Notes under the pieces: model-generated
What the model saw: the letters and a program-made list of their open reading frames with translations, nothing else
Told to the model about the DNA's origin: nothing
Database searches by the model: none
Translations under genes and position numbers: made by a program
Part shown: positions 42,352 through 50,267 of the stretch, one piece after another
How positions within the stretch are numbered: the stretch's first letter is position 1
Layout of the letters: every line of letters begins with the position of its first letter
Assembly (NCBI GenBank): GCA_050747745.1
Contig: JBOGKM010000115.1
Span: forward strand, 34,799 to 98,798
Length of the DNA: 64,000 nucleotides
Direction of reading: 5' to 3'
Origin: SCQP01 sp050747745
GTDB lineage: Bacteria > Acidobacteriota > Terriglobia > Terriglobales > SCQP01

Positions 42352-43744
42352 TAGTGATATTTTTCTCCTTCGCCTCGCCTCCGGCAAAGGAAATTTCGTC
42401 CAGGACGCGCTCCATGATGGTGTGCAGGCGGCGCGCTCCGATATTTTCCGTCGCCTCATTTACCCGCGCCGACAGGTTGGCGATTTCCATCAACGCCTCG
42501 TCGGTAAAGTTGAGGTGAATGCCTTCGGTCTCGAGCAGGGCGGTGTACTGCTTGATGAGCGCGCTCTTGGGCTCTTTCAGAATGCGCACGAAATCATCGG
42601 TAGTGAGCGAATCCAACTCCACGCGAATGGGGAAACGGCCCTGCAGCTCGGGGATCAGGTCGCTGGGCTTGGAGACATGGAAGGCGCCGGCGGCGATGAA
42701 CAGCATATGGTCGGTGCGCACCATGCCGTAACGGGTATTGACCGTGGTGCCTTCGACAATGGGCAGGATGTCGCGCTGCACGCCTTCGCGGCTGACATCG
42801 GGGCCATGACCGCCCTCGCGTCCGGCAATTTTGTCAATTTCATCGAGAAAGATGATACCGCCCTGTTCGGCGCGCTCGACGGCCAGACGGGTGACCTGGT
42901 CCATGTCAATCAACCTCTGCTCCTCTTCCTGGCTGAGGTAATCCATGGCCTCGGAAACCTTCATTTTGCGCTTCTTGGTTTTCTGGCCGAACAGATTGGG
43001 GAGTAGATCCTTGATATTGATGTCCATCTCCTCGACGCCCTGATTGGTGATGAACTCAAAGCTGGGGAAATTCCGCTCGCGGACTTCGATTTCGACGACC
43101 TTGTCGTCCAGCTTGCCCTCGCGCAATTGCTGCCGCAGTTTTTCGCGGGTTTTGGGATGAACGGCGGCGGGCGGAGCGGCGGGTTTGATGGCGGAGGCTT
43201 CGGCGGTGTTGCTGACCAGAGTGAAGCCCATGGGATTGGCCCGATTGGCCGCTTCCGCAGCGGCCGGAGCCGATTCCGGCGGGGTGGGCGGCAGCAGCAG
43301 ATCCAACAGGCGTTCCTCGGCATTCTGCTCGGCCTTTTCGCCCACCTCGTCGAGTTTTTCCTCGCGCACCATGTCAATGGCGATTTCCACCAGATCGCGG
43401 ATCATGCTGTCGACATCGCGGCCGACGTAGCCGACCTCGGTGAATTTCGAGGCCTCGACTTTCAGAAATGCCGAGTTCGCCAGCCGCGCCAGACGACGGG
43501 CGATTTCGGTTTTACCCACGCCGGTAGGGCCGATCATGATGATGTTTTTGGGCATCACCTCCTCCGCCAGCTCGGGCGAAAGCTTCTGGCGCCGCATGCG
43601 GTTGCGCAGGGCGACGGCGACGGCGCGCTTGGCGGCGGACTGGCCGACGACATGCTTGTCCAGCTCGGCGACGATTTCCCGCGGCGTGAGCTCATCCAGT
43701 GCCGGGGTTTCCTCTTCAGCGGCTTGCGGCAGGTAGAGGGCCAT
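42278..43744 (-). CDS. hslU: HslU ATPase of the HslUV protease
   Basis: A 488-residue AAA+ unfoldase. The opening LTPREIVAELDKHVVGQSAAKRAVAVALRNR, Walker A GPTGVGKTE, Walker B GIIFLDEIDKIA and the C-terminal SRYIL tail that docks into HslV are all present. The I domain (about 135-250) is of usual length. It unfolds proteins for the HslV peptidase encoded just before it (4-base gap). Confidence 0.98.
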   Translation of the reverse strand: MALYLPQAAEEETPALDELTPREIVAELDKHVVGQSAAKRAVAVALRNRMRRQKLSPELAEEVMPKNIIMIGPTGVGKTEIARRLARLANSAFLKVEASKFTEVGYVGRDVDSMIRDLVEIAIDMVREEKLDEVGEKAEQNAEERLLDLLLPPTPPESAPAAAEAANRANPMGFTLVSNTAEASAIKPAAPPAAVHPKTREKLRQQLREGKLDDKVVEIEVRERNFPSFEFITNQGVEEMDINIKDLLPNLFGQKTKKRKMKVSEAMDYLSQEEEQRLIDMDQVTRLAVERAEQGGIIFLDEIDKIAGREGGHGPDVSREGVQRDILPIVEGTTVNTRYGMVRTDHMLFIAAGAFHVSKPSDLIPELQGRFPIRVELDSLTTDDFVRILKEPKSALIKQYTALLETEGIHLNFTDEALMEIANLSARVNEATENIGARRLHTIMERVLDEISFAGGEAKEKNITIDAAYVDAQLESIVKDQDLSRYIL

Positions 43745-43748
43745 GGCT

Positions 43749-44342
43749 CTATTTTGCGGGATCCGGCGAGAGGGCGGTTTCTGTTTTCGTGCTGGAGAGC
43801 TCCTCGATGGTCAACTCGCGATTGGTGTAAATGCAGATGTCGGCGGCGATTTGGAGCGCCTGCACCGCCATCTCGCGGGCCGGGAGCTGGGTGTTGGCCA
43901 GGAGCGCGCGTGCTGCTGCCAGCGCGTAGGGGCCACCAGAGCCAATGGCGCAAATGCCGTCATCGGGTTCAATCACATCGCCCTGGCCGCTCAATATAAA
44001 CGTATCCGTAGCGTTGGAGACCACCAGCAGCGCTTCCAGGTGGCGCAGGGCTCGATCGGTGCGCCACTCCTTGGCCAACTCGACGGCGGAGCGGCTGAGG
44101 TTGCCATGGAATTGCTCCAGCTTGGTTTCAAAGCGCCCGAACAGTGAAAATGCATCCGCGGTGGATCCGGCAAAGCCGGCCAGCACGTTGCCATTGTAAA
44201 GCTTGCGGATTTTGCGGGCGTGGTGCTTCATCACCCCTGCACCCATGGTGACCTGCCCATCGCCGGCCAGCACCACGGTGCCGCGGGCACGGAGGCTGAG
44301 AACCGTAGTGGAGCGAATGCGGCGGCGGGGGGACGCAGGCAT
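43749..44342 (-). CDS. hslV: HslV peptidase of the HslUV protease
   Basis: A 197-residue proteasome-like peptidase. Blocks GTVVLAGDGQVTMG, AGFAGSTADAF and GSGGPYALAAARAL are typical. The family normally starts directly MTTI, exposing Thr1 after Met removal; here the ATG at 44342 puts about 11 residues (MPASPRRRIRS) before TTVLSLRARG. Either this leader is cleaved off or translation begins at a later non-ATG codon. Activity requires a free Thr, so the point matters. Confidence 0.95.
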   Translation of the reverse strand: MPASPRRRIRSTTVLSLRARGTVVLAGDGQVTMGAGVMKHHARKIRKLYNGNVLAGFAGSTADAFSLFGRFETKLEQFHGNLSRSAVELAKEWRTDRALRHLEALLVVSNATDTFILSGQGDVIEPDDGICAIGSGGPYALAAARALLANTQLPAREMAVQALQIAADICIYTNRELTIEELSSTKTETALSPDPAK

Positions 44343-44435
44343 GGCGGAGAGTTCAGTATACCCCGGCAACCTGAAGCGGTTCGGGAACGTAATATGGGAC
44401 GATGGGTTCTATTAAAGATAAGGAACGAGGTTGCC

Positions 44436-44663
44436 ATGACATTCCACATGGACCGCGATGAACTGGAAAGCTTGCGCGGGCACTTGCTGGCGATGGGGCC
44501 CGACTACTGTGGGGCGAGTGAGGTCATCCGCGCCTTCCTGTCGTTGCACGGCTACGGCATTTCCCCGGCGGCGGCGCAGCATGCCGCGGTGGAATTCGGC
44601 CGCCAGGGCTGCTCACTGGCTTCCATCGAGCTGGCGCTGAGCCAGGCGGCCACTGCCAATTAG
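44436..44663 (+). CDS. Small hypothetical protein
   Basis: A 75-residue frame with start ATG 44436 after GGAACGAGG. The sequence (MTFHMDRDELESLRGHLLAM, then GISPAAAQHAAVEFGRQGCS) is amphipathic and helical. No family is recognised. It stands alone between two minus-strand operons, divergent from hslV, and has nothing on the other strand to explain it, so it may be real. Confidence 0.5.
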   Translation: MTFHMDRDELESLRGHLLAMGPDYCGASEVIRAFLSLHGYGISPAAAQHAAVEFGRQGCSLASIELALSQAATAN

Positions 44664-44707
44664 CTTATTCGCAAACCGTGATGCAGCTGCGCTGGCGCGC
44701 AACTCCG

Positions 44708-44908
44708 CTATTCGCTGCCTTCGCGGCGCGCCTTTTTGCGGTTGCGCTTGCGCGCCAGGGCTTGCTTGAGGCGCATTTTCTCGCCCGGTTTGAGATAGAA
44801 GCTATGGCGCTTGACTTCCTTAATGATGTCTTCTTGCTGCACCTTGCGCTTGAAGCGGCGCAAGGCATTTTCCAGCGACTCCCCTTCCTGCAATCGGATT
44901 TCAGCCAT
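44708..44908 (-). CDS. rpsU: 30S ribosomal protein S21
   Basis: A 66-residue basic protein: MAEIRLQEGESLENALRRFK, then KVQQEDIIKEVKRHSFY and a Lys/Arg-rich tail. Length and sequence fit S21, which helps initiation on the 30S subunit. The ATG at 44908 is preferred over the one 9 bases earlier because GGGAGGTG is well spaced for it. It overlaps the end of rsmI by 8 bases. Confidence 0.97.
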   Translation of the reverse strand: MAEIRLQEGESLENALRRFKRKVQQEDIIKEVKRHSFYLKPGEKMRLKQALARKRNRKKARREGSE

Positions 44909-45773
44909 GCGTTTCACCTCCCTCCGGTTCGCGATTGGACGGCATGGGCCGCCCCTCCTTAGTGTAGCCTGAGCCGGCTTGCAGCCGCCGCCAGGCCTCG
45001 CTACGGCTCAGCCCCTGCTGGCGCGCGTAGGCTTTCAGCGCGGCGCGGCTCAGCCGCGGCGGCGGGACGATGGCGGAATTGACGCCCGATGCGGGCGCGC
45101 CGGCGATCAGGGTAAATTCGCCGCGGGGGGCGTGAGCGGCGAAATGTGCCCGCGCCGAAGCCACGGTACCGCGCAAAAGCTCCTCGTGCAACTTGGTCAG
45201 CTCGCGCGCCACCACCAGCGCGCGCTGAGGGCCCCAGATCTCGTCCATGTCGGCCAGCGCGGCCGTGAGGCGATGCGGCGCCTCGAGCATGATCAGGGCA
45301 CCCGGCCAGTCGCAAACCTGTTCCAGCTTGCGGCGCCGCGCACCACTGCGGGCGGGCAGAAAACCGAGCAGTGCCACGGCTTCCTCTTCGGCCGCAGCCA
45401 GACCGGCGACCATGAGGGCGGTGAGCGGGGCCGACGGACCAGGCACGGGAATCACGCGCACGCCCGCCGCCGCCGCGCCCCGCACCAGGCGTGCGCCCGG
45501 ATCGCTCACCAGCGGCGTGCCGGCATCGGTGATCAAGGCGACGTTTTCCCCCGCTTCCAGGCGTCGCAGCAGCAGGGCCGTGCGCTCGGCCTCGTGTTGG
45601 CGGTAATAGCTGAGGGTGGGGCGTTCAATGCCGTAGTGGACCAGCAATTTGCCGCTGTGGCGGGTATCCTCGCAGGCGATGACGTCCACCTCGCGCAGGA
45701 TCCGCAGGGCGCGCAGGGTGAGGTCCTCGAGGTTGCCAATCGGGGTGGCCACCACGTAGAGAATCCCGGCCAT
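44901..45773 (-). CDS. rsmI: 16S rRNA 2'-O-ribose methyltransferase RsmI
   Basis: A 290-residue SAM methyltransferase that modifies C1402 of 16S rRNA. The start at 45773 (MAGILYVVATPIGNLEDLTL) is 1 base after the previous stop. Family blocks include EDTRHSGKLLVHYGI, LITDAGTPLVSDPGARLVR, PVPGPSAPLTAL and FLPARSGARRR. The C-terminal helical region (LSRAALKAYARQQGLSRSEA) is also typical. Its place before rpsU couples two small-subunit functions. Confidence 0.97.
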   Translation of the reverse strand: MAGILYVVATPIGNLEDLTLRALRILREVDVIACEDTRHSGKLLVHYGIERPTLSYYRQHEAERTALLLRRLEAGENVALITDAGTPLVSDPGARLVRGAAAAGVRVIPVPGPSAPLTALMVAGLAAAEEEAVALLGFLPARSGARRRKLEQVCDWPGALIMLEAPHRLTAALADMDEIWGPQRALVVARELTKLHEELLRGTVASARAHFAAHAPRGEFTLIAGAPASGVNSAIVPPPRLSRAALKAYARQQGLSRSEAWRRLQAGSGYTKEGRPMPSNREPEGGETHG

Positions 45774-45774
45774 T

Positions 45775-46203
45775 TTACCGCTCACGCGCGGCGGCGGCAT
45801 CCATGGCGAGATTGGCGAGGCGGTCGGCCTCGCGGTTGTGTTCGCGATAGACGTGCATGATGGAAAAGACGACAAACTCGCGGCGGAGCTGTTGCGCCTG
45901 TTCGAACAGGGGCCGCAAGTTGACGCTTTTGACGGCATAGAGGCCCTGCATCTGCCGCACCAGCAACTGGGAATCGGCATACACGCGCACGCGTTCCACA
46001 CCACGCTGGCGCGCGTAGCGCAGGGCGGCGAGCAGTCCGCAATATTCGGCGTAGTTGTTGGTTTGCACGCCCACCGAACCGTGCAGGCGATCGAGGACAT
46101 CTCCTGCAGCGTCACTCACGACCACGCCGTAGCCGGCCGGGCCGGGATTGCCGCGCGAGCCTCCGTCCACGCGCAAAATCAGCTCGCCGGGGTTGGCCGC
46201 CAT
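45775..46203 (-). CDS. RNase HI-family protein
   Basis: A 142-residue RNase H-fold enzyme. The start at 46203 gives MAANPGELILRVDGGSRGNP, with the catalytic Asp in VDGGSRGNPG; the further acidic residues are E in NNYAEYCGL, D in VYADSQLLV and D in HNREADRLA. This is the short type without the basic protrusion of E. coli RNase HI. It degrades RNA in RNA-DNA hybrids. It lies between the zinc-ribbon gene and rsmI. Confidence 0.93.
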   Translation of the reverse strand: MAANPGELILRVDGGSRGNPGPAGYGVVVSDAAGDVLDRLHGSVGVQTNNYAEYCGLLAALRYARQRGVERVRVYADSQLLVRQMQGLYAVKSVNLRPLFEQAQQLRREFVVFSIMHVYREHNREADRLANLAMDAAAARER

Positions 46204-46214
46204 GGGAGCCGGGC

Positions 46215-46934
46215 TCAGTGGGGAATGACTTCCGCTTCCATGTAGAGGATGCGGCCGCAGCTCTCGCACACGAACAGCCGCTCGGGATCGAGCGCCATTT
46301 CCTGCAGGAATTGGGGGCGGAGGCGCACGCGGCAGCCGCCGCAAGCCTCATGATCGACGGCGGCCAGGGCCTGCTTGCGCATGCGCAGCACCCGGTCGAA
46401 GCGGTGCAGCCAGGTTTCCTCGGCCTGGCTGCGCAGGGCATTACGCTCGCCTGCGAGCTTTTGGCGCTCGCGCCGGGCGGTTTCGGTCTGCTGGCGGGCG
46501 GTCGCGCTCTCGCGTCCGGCCGCGGCTTCCTGCACCTTCACCTCCGCCTCGGCGGCGGCGGCGGCCTGGGCCAATTGCTCGGCCTGCTCCATGATCTCCA
46601 GCAGGCGTTGCTCGTGGTTGCCGATTTGCGTTTCCGCAAAGGCAATCTCGTCCAACAAGGCCTTGTATTCCTGATTGGTTTTCACGTCGCTGGAATGGCC
46701 GCGAATTTTGCTGATCTTGGCGCGCAGGTCTTCAATTTCGCCTTCCAACTGGCGGCGCTGGCTCGAGCTGCCGGTCTGCGCCGCGCGAACTTGTTCCAGC
46801 GCCTGACGCGCGCCTCCGGCTTTGGCTTCGATGGCGGCTACGCGCCTAGGCAATTCCGCGATTTCCCTGTCCAGTTCCCGCAGGCGCTGCTCCCGATTTT
46901 CAATCTGGAGCAGGATCTCTAGGTTTTTGGGCAT
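46215..46934 (-). CDS. Coiled-coil zinc-ribbon protein
   Basis: A 239-residue protein with a long coiled coil (about 1-175; heptads such as RELDREIAELPRRVAAIEAK) and a C-terminal C4 zinc ribbon (CGGCRVRLRPQFLQEM, then CESCGRILY). This matches the widespread bacterial C4-type zinc-ribbon family often found near RNase H or Nif3-like genes. Its function is not established; nucleic acid binding is assumed from the ribbon. Confidence 0.9.
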   Translation of the reverse strand: MPKNLEILLQIENREQRLRELDREIAELPRRVAAIEAKAGGARQALEQVRAAQTGSSSQRRQLEGEIEDLRAKISKIRGHSSDVKTNQEYKALLDEIAFAETQIGNHEQRLLEIMEQAEQLAQAAAAAEAEVKVQEAAAGRESATARQQTETARRERQKLAGERNALRSQAEETWLHRFDRVLRMRKQALAAVDHEACGGCRVRLRPQFLQEMALDPERLFVCESCGRILYMEAEVIPH

Positions 46935-46984
46935 CGCGTACGCTATTAGAATACCACCTCTGCCCAGCCGCGGGCAGGGTTACT

Positions 46985-47281
46985 ATGGAACCTTCTCATC
47001 CAAAGGTGATGGCGATGCAATGCTTGCGTGAGATTTTACCGGTGCTGGCGAGCGGCGGCGGCGAGACGCTGCCACCGGAGTTGGCGGCGGCGCTGGCCTG
47101 GCAGGCGGCCGCGGGAGCGGAGCTGGCGGCGCGCGCGGTTTGCACCGGTTGCGGCGGCGGGGCGTTATGGCTGCGTGCCGAGGACGCGGCCGCGCAGGCG
47201 CACATTGCCAGTATCACGCCGGAACTGCTGCGGCGGCTGCCGGGCAGCCTGGGGGTGCGGCGCCTGGAATTTCTGCCATGA
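46985..47281 (+). CDS. DciA-like (DUF721) protein
   Basis: A 98-residue protein with the DUF721 outline: LAWQAAAGAELAARA, then a beta segment ALWLRAEDAAAQAHIASITP and LLRRLPGSLGVRRLEFLP. Members such as DciA help load the replicative helicase. The two start options are 46985 and the ATG at 47009. It overlaps gatC by an ATGA. Confidence 0.75.
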   Translation: MEPSHPKVMAMQCLREILPVLASGGGETLPPELAAALAWQAAAGAELAARAVCTGCGGGALWLRAEDAAAQAHIASITPELLRRLPGSLGVRRLEFLP

Positions 47282-47592
47282 ACATGCCTCTGGACGATAT
47301 CGCCGCGCTCGCCGCGCTGGAGCTCGGCCCCGAAGAAACCGCTTCGCTGCAACGCGACCTGGAGGCGATCCTGGATTATGTGGCGCAACTGCAGCGCGTG
47401 AAGACCGAAGGCGTCGAGGCGATGGCGCACCTGGGCGCCCTGCTGCAGCCAGACGGGCCGGCAGCGGACGAGCCCGCCGCGCTACGCCCGGATGCGGTGC
47501 GCGCGAGTCTGCCGGCGGAGGCGGCGCTGGCCAATGCACCTGCCCAAGCCAGCGGCATGTTTGCCGTGCCGAAAATTGTGGAGCGCGGCTGA
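47278..47592 (+). CDS. gatC: Asp/Glu-tRNA amidotransferase subunit C
   Basis: A 104-residue helical protein: DDIAALAALELGPEETASLQ, then DLEAILDYVAQLQRV and a final VPKIVERG. This is the chaperone-like small subunit of GatCAB, which converts Glu-tRNA(Gln) and Asp-tRNA(Asn) to the amidated forms. It directly precedes gatA. GatB is not in the window. Confidence 0.95.
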   Translation: MNMPLDDIAALAALELGPEETASLQRDLEAILDYVAQLQRVKTEGVEAMAHLGALLQPDGPAADEPAALRPDAVRASLPAEAALANAPAQASGMFAVPKIVERG

Positions 47593-47602
47593 GCGCTGCG
47601 GC

Positions 47603-49060
47603 ATGACCTCGCCTCTGCCCACCATCGCTTCCGTCCGCACCGCCCTGGTGGAGGGTCGCACCACGGCGACCGCGCTCGCCACCGCCGCCTGCGACGCCAT
47701 CGGGGAGCGCGACGCCCGCTACAATGCATTCCTTTCGGTCTGCCGCGAACGCGCGCTGGAGCAGGCGGCGCGCCTGGACGAGATGGCGGGGCGGGGCGAG
47801 GCGCTGCCGCCGCTGGCGGGCGCGACCATGGCGATCAAGGACGTGCTCTCGACGCGGGGCGTGCGCACCAGTTGCGGCTCAAAAATCCTGGCGAACTACA
47901 TTCCTCCCTACGACGCCACCGCGGTGGCGCGGCTGGAGGCAGCGGGCGCGGTGGTGATCGGCAAGACCAACTGCGATGAGTTCGCGATGGGATCGAGCAC
48001 GGAAAACTCCGCCTTCGGACCGACGCGCAATCCGCGCGATCCGGAGCGTGTGCCCGGCGGCAGCAGCGGCGGCAGCGCGGCGGCGGTGGCTGCCGATCTG
48101 GCGGTGGCGGCGTTGGGCACCGATACCGGCGGCAGCATCCGCCAGCCCGCGGCCTTTTGCGGCGTGGTCGGCCTGTTGCCGACCTACGGCCGAGTGTCGC
48201 GCTACGGGCTGGCGGCGTTCGCCTCCTCGCTCGACCATGTGGGTCCGATCACGCACACGGTGCGCGATGCAGCGCTGGTGCTGACGGCCATCGCCGGTCC
48301 CGACCCGCTGGACGCGACCAGCGCGGCGGTGGCGGTGCCCGACTATGCCGCCGGTCTCGAGGCTCCCATTCACGGTTTGCGCATTGGCGTGCCGCGCGAG
48401 GCGTTCGCGCAGCCCGGGCTCGACGAAGAATGCGCGGCGCGGGTGCGGGAAGCGCTGGAGCGGCTGCGCGGCGCCGGCTGCGAGGTCAAGCCGGTAAGCC
48501 TGCCGCACTCGGAGGCCGCCATCGCCGTTTACTACGTGCTGGCGACGGCGGAGGCGAGCAGCAACCTGGCGCGCTACGACGGCATTCGCTACGGCGAGCG
48601 CGCGCCCGCGGCCACGCTGAGTGAACTCTATCGCCAGAGCCGGGATGCGGGCTTCGGGCCCGAGGTGAAGCGCCGCATTCTGCTGGGTACATACGTGCTC
48701 AGCGCCGGCTATTACGACGCCTACTACCGCAAGGCGCAGCAGGTGCGAACGCTCATCGCCGGGGATTTCCGCCGCGCCTTCGCCAGCGTGGATCTGATCT
48801 GCACCCCGACCACGCCCACGCCCGCGTTCCGGCTGGGGGAAAAATCCAATCCGCTGGAGATGTATCTCGCCGACATCTTTACGGTTCCTGCGGACCTGGC
48901 GGGCCTGCCGGCGCTATCGCTGCCCTGCGGCAGCGCCCATGGCCTGCCGGCCGGCTTGCAGCTGATCGCACCCCCGTTCGCGGAGGAACGCCTGCTGCGT
49001 GCCGGGCATCATTGCGAGTTGCTCCTCGCCCAATCTGAGTTTGTCCAGAATGATGCGTGA
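47603..49060 (+). CDS. gatA: Asp/Glu-tRNA amidotransferase subunit A
   Basis: A 485-residue amidase-signature enzyme. The catalytic triad Ser-cisSer-Lys is seen as ATMAIKDVL (Lys) and VPGGSSGGSAAA (both Ser), with the conserved LGTDTGGSIRQPA. It releases ammonia from glutamine for the GatB active site. The ATG at 47603 is chosen because IASVRTALVEGR then starts the chain as in the family. It is 10 bases after gatC. Confidence 0.97.
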   Translation: MTSPLPTIASVRTALVEGRTTATALATAACDAIGERDARYNAFLSVCRERALEQAARLDEMAGRGEALPPLAGATMAIKDVLSTRGVRTSCGSKILANYIPPYDATAVARLEAAGAVVIGKTNCDEFAMGSSTENSAFGPTRNPRDPERVPGGSSGGSAAAVAADLAVAALGTDTGGSIRQPAAFCGVVGLLPTYGRVSRYGLAAFASSLDHVGPITHTVRDAALVLTAIAGPDPLDATSAAVAVPDYAAGLEAPIHGLRIGVPREAFAQPGLDEECAARVREALERLRGAGCEVKPVSLPHSEAAIAVYYVLATAEASSNLARYDGIRYGERAPAATLSELYRQSRDAGFGPEVKRRILLGTYVLSAGYYDAYYRKAQQVRTLIAGDFRRAFASVDLICTPTTPTPAFRLGEKSNPLEMYLADIFTVPADLAGLPALSLPCGSAHGLPAGLQLIAPPFAEERLLRAGHHCELLLAQSEFVQNDA

Positions 49061-49282
49061 CAGTCGGGAGTAGAGTGAACGCATGCAAACGCATCGGGTT
49101 ACGGAAGTGCGGCGGCTGGTGCGGGCGGCATTGACCTCGCGGCACTCCGGCATCAGCCGACAGACGTTCTATTGCTGGCAGCGACGAGTACACAATCTTG
49201 ACTTCCTTCTCTGGGGCTTCCAGAATGAGGCCAAGGAATGCGCTCGGCGTCCCTGCAAGATGCCGCTGAAGGAGGAAAGTCA

Positions 49283-49495
49283 TTGGCACGCATACGCGGC
49301 AAAGTCAAATGGTTCAACAACGTCAAGGGATACGGGTTCATTGGCCGCGAGGGGGGCGACGATGTATTCGTTCACTACTCAGCCATTACCCAGGAGGGCT
49401 ACAAATCGCTGCAGGAGGGCGATGACGTAGAGTTCGACATCACGGAGGGCAAGAAAGGTCCGCAGGCGGAAAACGTCACCCGCGTGCAAGCGTAG
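49283..49495 (+). CDS. Cold-shock protein (CspA family)
   Basis: A 70-residue OB-fold RNA chaperone: RIRGKVKWFNNVKGYGFIGR, with the RNP motifs KGYGFI and VFVHYSAI. I place the start at a TTG (49283), because GAAGGAGGAAAG lies seven bases before it and the length is then normal; the longer ATG frame from 49238 adds 15 unrelated residues. The last 20 bases overlap the convergent kdsA end. The 222 bases before it (49061-49282) have no gene I accept. Confidence 0.93.
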   Translation: MARIRGKVKWFNNVKGYGFIGREGGDDVFVHYSAITQEGYKSLQEGDDVEFDITEGKKGPQAENVTRVQA

Positions 49496-50267
49496 GCAAA
49501 CCCGCCAGCGCCGCTTCGACGGCGAGCACCTGATCCAGAAGGCCATCGAGGCGTTCCAGCGGCAGAGCGTTGGCGCCATCAGAAAGCGCCTGCTGGGGGT
49601 CTTGGTGTGTCTCAAGGAACAGGCCGTCCACGCCGGCGGCTACACCGGCGCGCGCCAGGACTTCGATGAACTGCGGCTGACCTCCGCTGCCCTCGCCGGC
49701 GGCGCCTGGCAGTTGCAAGCTGTGGGTCACGTCGAAGATCACGGGCACGGCGAACCCGCGCAAGATGGCGAGCGAGCGCATATCCACCACCAGGTTGTTG
49801 TAGCCGAAGCTGGTGCCGCGCTCGGTGAGCCAGACTTGGCGGGCACCTGCGGTTTGGGCTTTTTCCAGCGCGCCGCGCATGTCCCAGGGCGCCAGGAACT
49901 GTCCCTTTTTGATGTTCACCACACGTCCAGTACGCGCCGCCGCTTGGATCAGGTCGGTCTGGCGGCATAAAAATGCCGGAATCTGGAGCACATCGGCCAC
50001 TTCCGCAGCCGGGGCGGCCTCGCTCACCTGATGAATGTCGGTGAGGATTTCGAGATCATAGCGGCGCTTCACTTCCGCCAGCACGCGCAGGCCCTCGCGC
50101 AGGCCTGGACCGCGAAAACCGCGCACGCTGGAGCGGTTGGCCTTGTCGTAGCTGGCCTTGAAGATCAGGCGCAAACCGCGGGCGCGCGCGCGCCGGGCCA
50201 GTTCGGCGGCGAGGCCGAGCGCGTGTTCCTCACTTTCGATTACGCAGGGACCGGCGATGAGGAACAC
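49476..50267 (-). CDS. kdsA: KDO-8-phosphate synthase
   Basis: A 263-residue enzyme making 3-deoxy-manno-octulosonate 8-phosphate from PEP and arabinose 5-phosphate, the first KDO step for lipopolysaccharide. Blocks are FLIAGPCVIESEEHAL, KASYDKANRSS, DIHQVSEA, KKGQFLAPWDM, ERGTSFGYNNL and FDVTHSLQLPG. The start is a GTG inside the pyrG end (28-base overlap), so the usual short leader before FLIAGPC is missing. Its presence supports a Gram-negative outer membrane. Confidence 0.95.
   Translation of the reverse strand: MFLIAGPCVIESEEHALGLAAELARRARARGLRLIFKASYDKANRSSVRGFRGPGLREGLRVLAEVKRRYDLEILTDIHQVSEAAPAAEVADVLQIPAFLCRQTDLIQAAARTGRVVNIKKGQFLAPWDMRGALEKAQTAGARQVWLTERGTSFGYNNLVVDMRSLAILRGFAVPVIFDVTHSLQLPGAAGEGSGGQPQFIEVLARAGVAAGVDGLFLETHQDPQQALSDGANALPLERLDGLLDQVLAVEAALAGLPTLARG

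Noticed and set aside
48879..49289. Minus-strand 136-codon frame before the cold-shock gene
   Set aside because: Two thirds of it is antisense to gatA; no family features and no ribosome binding site.
49083..49430. Plus-strand frame containing GISRQTFYCWQRR, like a transposase helix-turn-helix
   Set aside because: Only a dozen residues fit, there are no inverted repeats or further transposase motifs, and the second half overlaps the cold-shock gene in another frame.
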